Of a DNA stretch of 50,548 nucleotides, positions 8,177 through 16,955 are shown piece after piece. The position numbers and the translations under genes are program-made. The notes beneath the pieces are model-generated. The model was not told where the DNA came from and ran no database searches. It saw only the letters and a list, made by a program, of their open reading frames with translations. The stretch covers positions 1 through 50,548 of the forward strand of contig JAHBTM010000012.1 in the NCBI GenBank assembly GCA_019638635.1, given 5' to 3'. Every line of letters begins with the position of its first letter. Position 1 is the first letter of the stretch. This DNA is from Ferruginibacter sp. (GTDB lineage Bacteria; Bacteroidota; Bacteroidia; Chitinophagales; Chitinophagaceae).

Positions 8177-9448
8177 ATGTTAGTGTATAAGTTTGGCGGG
8201 GCGAGTATTCAAAATGCGGAACGATTTAAAAATGCTGCCCAAATCATGGTACAGGTAAAGGAACCATTATTAGTGGTTATTTCTGCCATGGATAAAACAA
8301 CCAATGCCCTGGAAAAAGTGGCTGAGGCTTTTTTCAATGGAGATAAGGATTTGGCTTTAGAACGTTTTAATCTCATAAAACAATCGCATATTCAACTTGC
8401 CGGAGCGTTGCTTCAATCTCCTCAGAAAGCAGTGGATGCCCTCCATCCTTTTTTTACAGAAGTTGAATGGTTGCTGCACGATACTCCGGTGCGCTCGTAT
8501 GATTATTATTACGACCAGATTGTATGTTGCGGTGAACTGCTGAGCACTACCCTGATGTATCATTATGCCCTGGAACTAAATGCATCTACCGTTTGGTTGG
8601 ATGTACGGGATATCATCCGTACAGATAATACCTTTCGTGATGCAGTGGTTGACTGGCAATACACGAATACCCGCATTCAGCAAGCAGTGATGAGCCGTTT
8701 TCAATCCGGTACCGGTATTATCATCACCCAGGGTTTTATTGGAGCCACGGATGAAAATGAGAGCACCACGCTCGGAAGGGAAGGCAGTGATTATACGGCA
8801 GCTGTTTTTGCGCACCTCATACAGGCCGCTTCTGTTACCATCTGGAAAGATGTAGAAGCAGTTATGAGTGCCGATCCTCGTTTGTATCCTGATAGTGTTG
8901 CCATTCCTCACCTGAACTATCTTGAAGTAATTGAAATGGCGTACTATGGCGCACAGGTCATTCACCCCAAAACCATTAAGCCGTTACAAAACAAAAATAT
9001 CCCGTTACTGGTAAAATGTTTTCTGAACCCAACGTTACCGGGTACTCGCATTGATGCAACGCATCCGGGAAAATTGCCTCCGGTCATTATCCATAAAAAC
9101 CATCAGGCACTGGTGCATTTTCAATCGAGGGATTTTTCTTTTGTAGAAGGTGCCCCGGCACATTTGCTGAGAGAATATTTTGAACTCCAAAAAGTAAAAT
9201 CAAATCTTGCTCAGCATACAGCCATCTCTTTGCTTTGTTGTTTCGATGATCACCCGCAAAAAATAGATGCACTGGCAAGTATGGCTGCAACCACCTTTGA
9301 TGTTACCGTACAACGTCCGCTCAAACTGCTGACTATACGGCATTATAATCAAGAGTTGTTGCAACAACTGACGGAGGGTTACAAAATAATTGTTGAACAG
9401 AGAACCACCGATACAGTACAATGTGTGTTGGCAGAAATCAATCGTTAA
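8177..9448 (+). CDS. lysC: Aspartate kinase
   Basis: 423 residues; phosphorylates aspartate, the entry step to lysine, threonine, methionine and diaminopimelate. The N-terminal amino-acid kinase domain has KFGGAS at residues 5-10 (KFGGTS in most family members), TTLGREGSDYTA at 197-208 and WKDVEAVMSADPR at 223-235 for ATP and aspartate binding, plus YYGAQVIHPKTI. Residues from about 300 form the ACT-type regulatory part, which binds an end-product amino acid. It is monofunctional, with no homoserine dehydrogenase attached. The ATG at 8177 is about 49 bases from the predicted transcription start. The last 11 bases overlap the L,D-transpeptidase gene tail to tail. The symbol is assigned by family; another monofunctional paralogue elsewhere cannot be excluded. 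Confidence 0.93.
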   Translation: MLVYKFGGASIQNAERFKNAAQIMVQVKEPLLVVISAMDKTTNALEKVAEAFFNGDKDLALERFNLIKQSHIQLAGALLQSPQKAVDALHPFFTEVEWLLHDTPVRSYDYYYDQIVCCGELLSTTLMYHYALELNASTVWLDVRDIIRTDNTFRDAVVDWQYTNTRIQQAVMSRFQSGTGIIITQGFIGATDENESTTLGREGSDYTAAVFAHLIQAASVTIWKDVEAVMSADPRLYPDSVAIPHLNYLEVIEMAYYGAQVIHPKTIKPLQNKNIPLLVKCFLNPTLPGTRIDATHPGKLPPVIIHKNHQALVHFQSRDFSFVEGAPAHLLREYFELQKVKSNLAQHTAISLLCCFDDHPQKIDALASMAATTFDVTVQRPLKLLTIRHYNQELLQQLTEGYKIIVEQRTTDTVQCVLAEINR

Positions 9449-10223
9449 CAATATAATCACCTGACTGATTCACCAATATTATCGGTAACAGTTTGTTTTC
9501 ATTGAAATAACGATACGCAATTTGGAGCGATTCGTTGAATCTTTTCAGGTATTCATTATTTTCAATCGCTGTAAGTAAATAGGCTGCAGATTGTTTTTCA
9601 CTGTATCGTACCGGAAACACATGTACGGGGATGAATTCCTGATGGCCTGCAGCGCGTACCTGGGAAGCCAGTACATACAATTCTTCCATGGGCACATCCA
9701 TTATAGGAATACATCCGGTGGATACGCATTGTCCGTGAATAAAAATCAAACTCCCCGGACGGTCAGGATTACTAAGGATTTTATCGGAGGCATTCGGATA
9801 GTTTAAACCCAACGACAAATGATACATGCTGTTGGGGTTAAATTCATTGATGTAGTAAAACCCTTCCGGTACCTGATAATCGCCTTCCATTCTTTTAGGC
9901 CCGAGCCCACCACTTTGAATACACACTTTGTAGGTTTTAAAGTGTTTAAACGGAGCACCCACCTCTTCTTTTATCCATACTTCCAGTTGCTTATCATATT
10001 TAAAGGAACGAATGTACATTTCCTGTGGTGGCCAGGATAATTTTTGCCGCTGAAATTGCGCTTTTAACGTGTCTTCCATTTTATTGAATGCTGTGGCTAC
10101 ACGCGTAAAAGACTTTTGCTGTTCAATAAAGCCGGGTTGTGCCACAGCCTGCTGAAGCAATGTAAGAAAAGCAAAAAGTACAATCCATTTCCTGACTTGC
10201 ATATATAAAAAATGCCGGAGCAT
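9438..10223 (-). CDS. Secreted L,D-transpeptidase (YkuD fold, YafK-like)
   Basis: From ATG 10223 the protein has 261 residues. Residues 1 to about 28 form a signal peptide (hydrophobic WIVLFAFLTLLQQAVAQ). The YkuD catalytic motif is IFIHGQCVSTGC, with His153 and nucleophile Cys161, so it should form or edit L,D cross-links or lipoprotein/peptidoglycan links in the periplasm. YKVCIQSGGLGPKRMEGDYQ before it matches the first strand of YafK-like members. The frame stays open to a TTG at 10247 that touches the HPPD stop, but this adds residues before the signal peptide; ATG 10223 or 10202 are better starts. Distance to HPPD is short, so both may share a transcript. The 3' end overlaps aspartokinase by 11 bases. 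Confidence 0.88.
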   Translation of the reverse strand: MLRHFLYMQVRKWIVLFAFLTLLQQAVAQPGFIEQQKSFTRVATAFNKMEDTLKAQFQRQKLSWPPQEMYIRSFKYDKQLEVWIKEEVGAPFKHFKTYKVCIQSGGLGPKRMEGDYQVPEGFYYINEFNPNSMYHLSLGLNYPNASDKILSNPDRPGSLIFIHGQCVSTGCIPIMDVPMEELYVLASQVRAAGHQEFIPVHVFPVRYSEKQSAAYLLTAIENNEYLKRFNESLQIAYRYFNENKLLPIILVNQSGDYIVND

Positions 10224-10247
10224 GTAGCCCCAGCCTGGTGTTTTCAA

Positions 10248-11381
10248 TTATAAATTCCCGCGCAGTGCCTGTTCGCGTTCAAGTGCTTCAAACAACGCCT
10301 TGAAGTTTCCTTTACCAAAACTTTTTGCGCCTTTACGTTGAATGATTTCAAAAAATAAAGTAGGCCTGTCTTGAAGCGGCTTAGAGAATATCTGCAACAA
10401 ATACCCTTCATCATCCCTGTCGATCAGTATACCTAATTCGCTGAGGGGTTTTAAGTCTTCGTCAATTTTCCCTACGCGGTCCAACACATCTGCATAATAC
10501 GAAGCGGGCACTTTCAAAAATTCAACCCCGCGTTGCTGTAAATCGGTTACCGTTTCTATGATATTGTCTGTAGCAATGGCAACATGTTGTACGCCTTCAC
10601 CATTGTAAAATTCGAGATACTCTTCTACCTGGCTTTTTTTCTTTCCTTCTGCCGGTTCATTGATTGGGAATTTCACATATCCGTTACCGTTACTCATCAC
10701 TTTACTCATCAGGGCTGAATATTCGGTAGAAATATCTTTATCATCGAAAGATAATATGTTGCGGAATCCCATCACATCTTCATAAAATTTCACCCAGGGG
10801 TTCATCTGGTTCCAACCTACGTTTCCAACGCAGTGGTCTACATATTTTAATCCGGTGGGTTTGGGTTGATACAGACTGTCCCATTTCCTGAAACCGGGCA
10901 TAAATATACCATGGTAGTTTTTTCGTTCTATAAACAAATGAACAGTATCACCATAAGTATGTATACCGCTCATCACTACTTCACCGTTGTCGTCTTTCAA
11001 CACTTTAGGTTCCAGATAACTCTTTCCACCTCTTTGGGTGGTTTGCGTCCAGGCATCACGGGCATCATCTACCATCAGCGCCAGCACTTTTACCCCGTCG
11101 CCATGTTTGGTAATATGGTCGGCTATTTCATTCCCGGGACGTAAAGGCGTGGTTAATACGAAGGTGATACGATCCTGACGAATCACATAACTTGCGCGGT
11201 CCATTACACCGGTTTCAGGGCCGGCATATGCTAAGGATTGAAAACCGAAAGCCGTCTTGTAAAAATGAGCCGCCTGTTTTGCATTGCCTACATACAATTC
11301 TACGTAATCCGTACCATGCAGGGGCAAAAAATCTACTTCCTGAGTAGTACGGGCATCGGATTGAGCAGTTAAAACTGACAT
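10248..11381 (-). CDS. hppD: 4-hydroxyphenylpyruvate dioxygenase
   Basis: A 377-residue non-haem iron enzyme that converts 4-hydroxyphenylpyruvate to homogentisate in tyrosine degradation. Two vicinal-oxygen-chelate halves are present. The iron ligands are His183 (KYVDHCVGNV), His266 (GVQHVAIATDNI) and Glu345 (TLFFEIIQRKG). The C-terminal RKGAKSFGKGNFKALFEALE helix closes the active site in known HPPDs. The length is normal for bacteria. Other tyrosine-degradation genes (homogentisate dioxygenase, fumarylacetoacetase) are not in the window. A promoter with both elements lies at 11463-11493, leaving a leader of about 75 bases that folds into two hairpins. Confidence 0.95.
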   Translation of the reverse strand: MSVLTAQSDARTTQEVDFLPLHGTDYVELYVGNAKQAAHFYKTAFGFQSLAYAGPETGVMDRASYVIRQDRITFVLTTPLRPGNEIADHITKHGDGVKVLALMVDDARDAWTQTTQRGGKSYLEPKVLKDDNGEVVMSGIHTYGDTVHLFIERKNYHGIFMPGFRKWDSLYQPKPTGLKYVDHCVGNVGWNQMNPWVKFYEDVMGFRNILSFDDKDISTEYSALMSKVMSNGNGYVKFPINEPAEGKKKSQVEEYLEFYNGEGVQHVAIATDNIIETVTDLQQRGVEFLKVPASYYADVLDRVGKIDEDLKPLSELGILIDRDDEGYLLQIFSKPLQDRPTLFFEIIQRKGAKSFGKGNFKALFEALEREQALRGNL

Positions 11382-11422
11382 AATGGTGTATAATTTGAAG
11401 GGTGTTTAAATGAATGCTTACC

Positions 11423-11459
11423 AGCCGGTTGCCGGCTAAACCACCGCTATGGGCAGTGG
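11423..11459 (-). promoter_or_regulatory. Tandem hairpins in the HPPD 5' leader
   Basis: Read on the minus strand, the first hairpin is CCACTGC(ccata)GCGGTGG, 7 base pairs including one U-G pair (11459-11441). Three bases later comes AGCCGG(caa)CCGGCT, 6 perfect pairs (11437-11423). The first stem begins almost exactly at the transcription start expected from the -7 element at 11470-11463. Neither is followed by a T-run, so they are not terminators. Whether they stabilise the mRNA or sense a ligand is unknown. Confidence 0.5.
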
Positions 11460-11462
11460 CTT

Positions 11463-11493
11463 CAAAGATACTAAAAACTTCAGACTACTTCAA
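11463..11493 (-). promoter_or_regulatory. Predicted promoter of HPPD
   Basis: Minus-strand TTG (11493-11491), a 20-base spacer and TATCTTTG (11470-11463), all fitting the Bacteroidota consensus. It is 12 bases from the purK -7 element, so the two divergent promoters share DNA. Confidence 0.62.
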
Positions 11494-11503
11494 CCGGCCT
11501 GTA

Positions 11504-11511
11504 TATCTTTG
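11504..11511 (+). promoter_or_regulatory. Predicted -7 element (TATCTTTG) of purK
   Basis: An exact TAnnTTTG match 55 bases before the purK ATG. No TTG is found at the -33 distance. It helps fix the purK start, because any start before it would lie upstream of transcription. Confidence 0.55.
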
Positions 11512-11566
11512 CACCAATTTACTGCAGGAGCGTTTGATTCATCGAACACATCAAAAAATTGACCAT

Positions 11567-12694
11567 ATGAAAAAAGCCGGGATATTGGGTGGCGGACAAC
11601 TGGGAAGGATGTTGCTACAGGCAGCAGCCAATTATCCGGTTGAAACCTACGTAATGGAAAATGAACGTCAATGTCCGGCTGCACATTTATGTCATCATTT
11701 CATAACCGGTGATATCCGGAATTATGACGACGTGTATCGATTCGGTAAGATGGTGGATGTGCTTACGATTGAAATTGAACAGGTAAATACCGATGCATTG
11801 CAACAACTGAAGCGTGAAGGGTTGCGCATCATTCCCGATCCGGATTGTTTAGAAATCATCGCTAACAAAATCAAACAAAAAGAATTTTTAAAAGAATTAA
11901 AGATTCCCACCGCTCCTTTCGTGGTTACACAAAACCTGGATGGATTATATGAACATGTCGACATGCTGCCTGCCGTTCATAAACTGGCTGTGGGCGGATA
12001 TGATGGGAAAGGTGTGGTGGTAATCCATCATTCAGACCAATTGCATCAGGGGTTTAACGCACCATCCGTATTGGAACAGAAAGTTCAGATTGAAAAAGAA
12101 CTGGCATTGATGGTGGCTGTGGATCAGGAAGGACAAACCACTGTGTATCCGTTGGTGGAAATGGTTTTTGATCAGCGGTTGAATTTACTGAGCCACCAGA
12201 TAAGTCCTGCTATTGTACATCCTACCACTGAATGGAAAGCGGAAGCGATTGCCATCGCCTGCGTAAAAGCGTTGAACAGCCCCGGTGTTTTCGCGGTTGA
12301 AATGTTTGAAGATGCTGCCGGTCAGGTTTTGGTGAATGAGATTGCCCCACGTGTACACAACAGTGGACACCACACCATTGAAGGCAATTACAGCAGTCAG
12401 TTTGATATGCTTTGCAGAATCTTACTGGGGTATCCGCTGGGAAATACCGAACCCATTCTACCGGCTGCATTAGTAAACCTGGTGGGTGCCAACCAACATT
12501 CCGGTGAACCAGTGTATGACGGACTAGATGAAGTGTTAAAAATGGAAAATGTATTTGTACACCTCTATGGTAAATTCCAAACGCGTCCCGGTAGAAAAAT
12601 GGGACACGTAACAGTGATTAGCAGCGAGCCACAAGAACTATTACATAAAGTAATGCAAATTCAAAAAGTACTGTCTGTTAAATCTGCTGTATAA
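11567..12694 (+). CDS. purK: N5-carboxyaminoimidazole ribonucleotide synthase (PurK)
   Basis: A 375-residue ATP-grasp enzyme; makes N5-CAIR from AIR, bicarbonate and ATP in purine synthesis. The N-terminus MKKAGILGGGQLGRMLLQA is the standard PurK opening. The ATP-grasp core includes KLAVGGYDGKGVVVI, the EKELALMVAVD stretch and the Mg-binding FAVEMFEDAAGQVLVNEIAPR, then HNSGHHTIE. A longer frame reaches 11414, but the extra 51 residues have no homology-like features and span the promoter, so I start at ATG 11567. Its partner enzyme PurE is encoded 5.6 kb away on the opposite strand, beyond the efflux operon. Confidence 0.95.
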   Translation: MKKAGILGGGQLGRMLLQAAANYPVETYVMENERQCPAAHLCHHFITGDIRNYDDVYRFGKMVDVLTIEIEQVNTDALQQLKREGLRIIPDPDCLEIIANKIKQKEFLKELKIPTAPFVVTQNLDGLYEHVDMLPAVHKLAVGGYDGKGVVVIHHSDQLHQGFNAPSVLEQKVQIEKELALMVAVDQEGQTTVYPLVEMVFDQRLNLLSHQISPAIVHPTTEWKAEAIAIACVKALNSPGVFAVEMFEDAAGQVLVNEIAPRVHNSGHHTIEGNYSSQFDMLCRILLGYPLGNTEPILPAALVNLVGANQHSGEPVYDGLDEVLKMENVFVHLYGKFQTRPGRKMGHVTVISSEPQELLHKVMQIQKVLSVKSAV

Positions 12695-12720
12695 GCACTT
12701 TACCGATGGTGTAATATATT

Positions 12721-12750
12721 TTGTTGCGGATGTCCGTCCGCTTAATTTTG
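12721..12750 (+). promoter_or_regulatory. Predicted promoter of the RND efflux operon
   Basis: TTG (12721-12723), a 19-base spacer and TAATTTTG (12743-12750), a full consensus match. The ATG at 12766 is 16 bases beyond, so the leader is about 10 bases. Confidence 0.65.
12726..12741. promoter_or_regulatory. Inverted repeat in the promoter spacer, possible repressor operator
   Basis: GCGGA-TGTCCG-TCCGC, five paired bases each side of a six-base centre, sits exactly between the -33 and -7 elements of the efflux operon. Position and symmetry suit a TetR-type operator. No regulator gene is adjacent, so this is inference. Confidence 0.4.
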
Positions 12751-12765
12751 ATGTTTAAACAATAA

Positions 12766-13833
12766 ATGTTGTTCGTGAAATCATTTGTATCTGTTAGGCT
12801 GATTGCAATCAGTGTAATCGCAATTTCAATAAGTTCCTGTTCCGGAAAGAAAGATAAGATTCAACCAACAGATGTACCCAAGGCACCTCCCCCACCCGTG
12901 GTAGAGGCACACATTGTAAGGCAAGTGATACTTGGGGAAACCCTTGAATTGCCCGGCAATATTGTAGCCGGTGAAGAAACTACGATTCAACCTGAAATAT
13001 CCGGCAGGCTCACCTTCTTAAAAATTCCCGAAGGAAAAACGGTTGGCCAGAGCACCTTGCTCGCCACTATTTACGATGGTGATTTGCGTGCACAACTCAA
13101 TAAGCTGCGTAAACAACTGGAAGTGCAACAACAGCGTGTTCAACGATACGAAGCCCTGCTAAAAATTGATGGCGTGAGTAAACAGGAATATGATTTAATC
13201 ATTCTGGAAACGGAGAATATCCGTGCGGACATGCGAATCATTGAAACCGATTTGCAGCGTACACAAATTCGCGCTCCTTTTACCGGACAAGTGGGATTAA
13301 AAATGGTCAGCAACGGAGCTTATGTATCTCCCTCCACGGTGCTTACCAATATCAAAAAGACAAAGGATTTGCGTGTTGATTTTTCGGTTCCTGAAAAATA
13401 CACCTCACGGTTAAGTGTAGGTGCAATTATACGCTTCATGTCGGAAGGTAACGATAAAGTGTACACGGCCCGTGTTATGGCTCGTGAGTCCGGTATCACC
13501 GAAGCAGACCGGAACTTAAAGTTAAGGGCTATGGTTACCGATAACGACGGCGCATTGCTGCCCGGAGGTTTTGTAAAAATTAAGCTGGATTTTGACCCCG
13601 ACCCGAATGCCCTTATGGTGCCCAGTCAGGCGATCTTACCACAAGCCCGAACCAAGCAAGTTGTAAGAGTGAATGGCGGAGTGGTAACTTTTGTTGATGT
13701 TGAGCTGGGTCTGAGAGATTCTGCCCGTATACAGATTCTATCCGGATTGCAACCGGGAGATACCATCGTAACTACCGGATTGATGCGGCTCAAACCAAAC
13801 GATAAAGTAAAAATCGGAAAGTTGATTCCGTAA
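12766..13833 (+). CDS. RND efflux periplasmic adaptor (membrane fusion lipoprotein)
   Basis: 355 residues, AcrA/MexA type: joins the inner-membrane pump to the outer-membrane channel. The lipoprotein signal ends in the lipobox ISSC with Cys near residue 27. Domains in order: lipoyl/barrel-sandwich half (TIQPEISGRLTFLKIPEGK), a short coiled-coil hairpin at about residues 100-155 (LRKQLEVQQQRVQRYEALLK), the second lipoyl half (RAPFTGQVGLKMVSNGAYVS), then the beta-barrel and membrane-proximal domains. The start at ATG 12766 lies 16 bases after the promoter element. The pump gene follows 31 bases downstream. Confidence 0.94.
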   Translation: MLFVKSFVSVRLIAISVIAISISSCSGKKDKIQPTDVPKAPPPPVVEAHIVRQVILGETLELPGNIVAGEETTIQPEISGRLTFLKIPEGKTVGQSTLLATIYDGDLRAQLNKLRKQLEVQQQRVQRYEALLKIDGVSKQEYDLIILETENIRADMRIIETDLQRTQIRAPFTGQVGLKMVSNGAYVSPSTVLTNIKKTKDLRVDFSVPEKYTSRLSVGAIIRFMSEGNDKVYTARVMARESGITEADRNLKLRAMVTDNDGALLPGGFVKIKLDFDPDPNALMVPSQAILPQARTKQVVRVNGGVVTFVDVELGLRDSARIQILSGLQPGDTIVTTGLMRLKPNDKVKIGKLIP

Positions 13834-13864
13834 CCCGCACGATCAATCTTATCAAAATTCATTC

Positions 13865-16800
13865 ATGAACATTTCAGAATATAGTTTAAGAAGGCCCGTT
13901 ACAGCTATTGTTTTCAACATCATGATTGTGTTGTTTGGAGCAATCGCTTTTAACTTTCTGGGCGTTAGGGATTACCCGGCACTCGATCCGCCGAACATTA
14001 ATGTGCGTACATCGTATCCCGGGGCCAATGCAGAAATCATTGAAACGCAAATTACCGAGCCGCTGGAAAAGGCGGTGAACAGCATTGCCGGTATTGAAAA
14101 CATCACATCCCGCAGTTCACAGGGTAACAGCAACATCACAGTGGAATTTAAATTGGGTACGGATCTGGAAGCCGCTGCCAATGATGTACGCGATAAAGTA
14201 TCTCAGGCTCAACGAAACCTGCCAACCGATTTGGATGCGCCTCCTGTGGTGAGTAAGGCAGATGCCAGTAATGACCCTGTAATGATTGTGCTGATGCAGA
14301 GCAACATCCGGAATTCATTGGAGATAACGGAGTTCGTTCAAAACAATGTGATTGAAAGAATTCAAACCGTACCGGGTATTAGTGGTGTAAATATTTGGGG
14401 AGAGAAGAATTATGCTATGCGCATTTGGTTCAATCCTGCAAAAATGAGTGCGTTCTCCGTTACACCACAAGATGTGCAAGCTGCCTTGTTGCGAGAGAAC
14501 GTTGAATTGCCGGCAGGCAAATTATCAGGTGATGCTACGGAACTCGGATTAAGAACGTTTGGGAAAATCAGTACCGAAGAGGAATTCAACGAATTGGTCA
14601 TTAAAAACATCAACGGCACAGATATTAAAATCAAGGATATTGGCCAGGCGGTATTAGGGCCGGAAAACGAGGAGAGTATTTTGAAGGAAAGCAACGTGCC
14701 TATGATTGCACTTGCCGTCATCCCGCAACCCGGCACCAATTATATTGCCATTTCTGATGAAGTGCAGGAGCGTCTCCAAGAAATCCGGGCTGATTTGCCG
14801 TCAGATATCCGAATGGAAATTTCATTCGACGCCACCAAGAGTATCCGGAAATCTATCAACGAAGTAATTGAAACCCTGTTTATATCTTTTGCGCTGGTTG
14901 TACTTGTCATTTTCCTTTTCTTCCGCGACTGGCTCATCGCCTTACGTCCTATCGTAGATATACCGGTTTCTTTGCTGGGTGCATTCTTTATTATGTACAT
15001 CTCCGGTTTCACCATCAATGTGCTCACCTTATTGGGAATTGTACTGGCCACCGGTTTGGTGGTGGATGATGGTATTGTGGTTACGGAAAACATCTACAAA
15101 AAGATGGAGAAGGGAATGGATCGCTGGAGAGCGGCAAGAGATGGCTCAAAAGAAATCTACTTCGCGGTTATATCCACTTCCATTACGCTGGCAGTGGTGT
15201 TCCTGCCTATTATTTTCCTGGAAGGGTTCGTAGGAAGGCTATTCCGTGAGTTTGGAATTGTAGTAGCATCTGCCGTATTAATTTCAGCTTTCGTATCACT
15301 CACGCTAACGCCTGTACTCAATATCAAGTTATCCAGAAAAACATTCAAACATTCACGATTCTACTCAGCTACCGAACCGTTTTTCACCGGAATGGAAAAT
15401 GGATACCACAGAATGTTATCAGCGTTTATGCGTGTACGTTGGATGGCGGCCGTGTTGATTGTGGCGTGTGCCGGAATTATTTTCTGGATTGGTAAAGATT
15501 TGCAAGAAGAATTGGCCCCGATGGAAGACAAAAGTGCTTTCCGCCTGCAGGTATCCGCCCCCGAAGGCACATCGTATGATGCGATGGATAAGTACATGAC
15601 AAAAATCACCACGCTTCTGATTGATTCTTTACCAGAGAAAAAATACATCACCAGCATGACCGCCCCCGGATTTTCTACCGGAACGGCCAATTCCGGGTTT
15701 GTGCGCGTAGCCCTGGTGGATCCGGATGAAAGGGTACGAAGCCAGCAGGATATCGTGAGCTGGGTGAATAAAAAGGTTTCTGCGTTTAACGATGGCCGTG
15801 CCTTTGCCATTCAGGATCAAACGATTCAGGTGAATAGGCGCGGCGGGCAACCCATTCAGTTTGTGCTGCAAAACATCAATAACGATAAAATCAAAGAGGC
15901 CTTACCCCGAATGCTGGAAGCCGCAAGTAAAAGTACAGTGCTGTCGGGTGTAGATGTAGATCTTAAATTCAATAAGCCGGAACTCGAAATTACCATCGAC
16001 CGCTTAAAGGCCAGCCAGCTGGGTGTGAGTGTGCAAGATATTTCCCGAACGCTTCAGTTGGCCATCAGTAATCAGCAAATGGGATATTTCATCCGCTCAG
16101 GAAAACAATACTCTGTAATTGGCCAGGTTGAAAGAGACAACCGCGACGACCCGTCCGATCTGGCGAATATTTATGTTACCAATAATCAAGGACAGGCCAT
16201 CGCACTCATCAACCTGTTGAATATTAAGGAAAGCGTTACCTCCCCTACTTTATACCACTTTAACCGCTACCGCTCAGCAACTATTTCATCCGGACTGGCT
16301 GATGGCAAAACCATTGGGGATGGCATTAAAGAAATCCAAGCCATTGCCGATTCGGTTCTGGATGCTAGTTTCCGAACTTCATTGTCAGGCGCCTCAAAAG
16401 ACTATGCTGAAAGTTCAGGAAACACCTATTTTGCTTTTATGCTGGCACTGGTACTCATCTACCTGGTGTTGGCTGCACAATTTGAAAGTTTCATTGATCC
16501 GTTTACTATCATGCTTACGGTACCTTTGGCTATTGCCGGTGCGGTATTGTCGTTATGGATGTTTGATCAAACCCTGAACATTTTTTCTCAAATCGGAATG
16601 ATCATGCTCATTGGCTTGGTTACTAAAAACGGTATCCTGATTGTGGAGTTTGCAAACCAAAAACAGTTACAGGGTGAAAACAAATTACAGGCTGTAGTGC
16701 ATGCTGCAGTGGCCAGGTTAAGGCCCATCCTCATGACCAGTTTAACCATGGCGCTTGGTGCCCTGCCACTGGCATTATCACTGGGAGACGCCTCTACCAG

Positions 16801-16945
16801 TCGTATTCCGTTGGGAATTGTTATTATCGGTGGCATTCTGTTTTCTCTTCTGTTAACCCTATTCGTAATTCCGGCCGTGTATTCATTCCTGTCAACTAAA
16901 AAGAAAAAAAGTGCGTTAGATTCCATTCAGGAAGAAACCGCATAA
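13865..16945 (+). CDS. RND multidrug efflux pump, inner-membrane subunit (AcrB/MexB-like, HAE-1 type)
   Basis: A 1026-residue proton-driven pump with twelve membrane helices and two large periplasmic loops, in the usual duplicated order. The proton relay pair in helix 4 is D401-D402 (GLVVDDGIVVTENI) and the helix-10 Lys is K921 (LVTKNGILIVEFANQ), both expected for an active hydrophobe/amphiphile exporter rather than a heavy-metal pump. The N-terminus MNISEYSLRRPVTAIVFNIM is a typical first helix. It is slightly shorter than AcrB (1049). It lies between the adaptor and the TolC-like gene, 10 bases before the latter. Substrates cannot be inferred. Confidence 0.96.
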   Translation: MNISEYSLRRPVTAIVFNIMIVLFGAIAFNFLGVRDYPALDPPNINVRTSYPGANAEIIETQITEPLEKAVNSIAGIENITSRSSQGNSNITVEFKLGTDLEAAANDVRDKVSQAQRNLPTDLDAPPVVSKADASNDPVMIVLMQSNIRNSLEITEFVQNNVIERIQTVPGISGVNIWGEKNYAMRIWFNPAKMSAFSVTPQDVQAALLRENVELPAGKLSGDATELGLRTFGKISTEEEFNELVIKNINGTDIKIKDIGQAVLGPENEESILKESNVPMIALAVIPQPGTNYIAISDEVQERLQEIRADLPSDIRMEISFDATKSIRKSINEVIETLFISFALVVLVIFLFFRDWLIALRPIVDIPVSLLGAFFIMYISGFTINVLTLLGIVLATGLVVDDGIVVTENIYKKMEKGMDRWRAARDGSKEIYFAVISTSITLAVVFLPIIFLEGFVGRLFREFGIVVASAVLISAFVSLTLTPVLNIKLSRKTFKHSRFYSATEPFFTGMENGYHRMLSAFMRVRWMAAVLIVACAGIIFWIGKDLQEELAPMEDKSAFRLQVSAPEGTSYDAMDKYMTKITTLLIDSLPEKKYITSMTAPGFSTGTANSGFVRVALVDPDERVRSQQDIVSWVNKKVSAFNDGRAFAIQDQTIQVNRRGGQPIQFVLQNINNDKIKEALPRMLEAASKSTVLSGVDVDLKFNKPELEITIDRLKASQLGVSVQDISRTLQLAISNQQMGYFIRSGKQYSVIGQVERDNRDDPSDLANIYVTNNQGQAIALINLLNIKESVTSPTLYHFNRYRSATISSGLADGKTIGDGIKEIQAIADSVLDASFRTSLSGASKDYAESSGNTYFAFMLALVLIYLVLAAQFESFIDPFTIMLTVPLAIAGAVLSLWMFDQTLNIFSQIGMIMLIGLVTKNGILIVEFANQKQLQGENKLQAVVHAAVARLRPILMTSLTMALGALPLALSLGDASTSRIPLGIVIIGGILFSLLLTLFVIPAVYSFLSTKKKKSALDSIQEETA

Positions 16946-16955
16946 ACCAGTCAAT

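Noticed and set aside
11423-11459. Terminator pair between HPPD and purK
   Set aside because: Neither hairpin is followed by a T-run on either strand, and they lie in the leader, not after a stop codon.
11414-11566. A 51-residue N-terminal extension of PurK
   Set aside because: The canonical PurK start follows at ATG 11567 and the extension spans the purK -7 element and the HPPD promoter.
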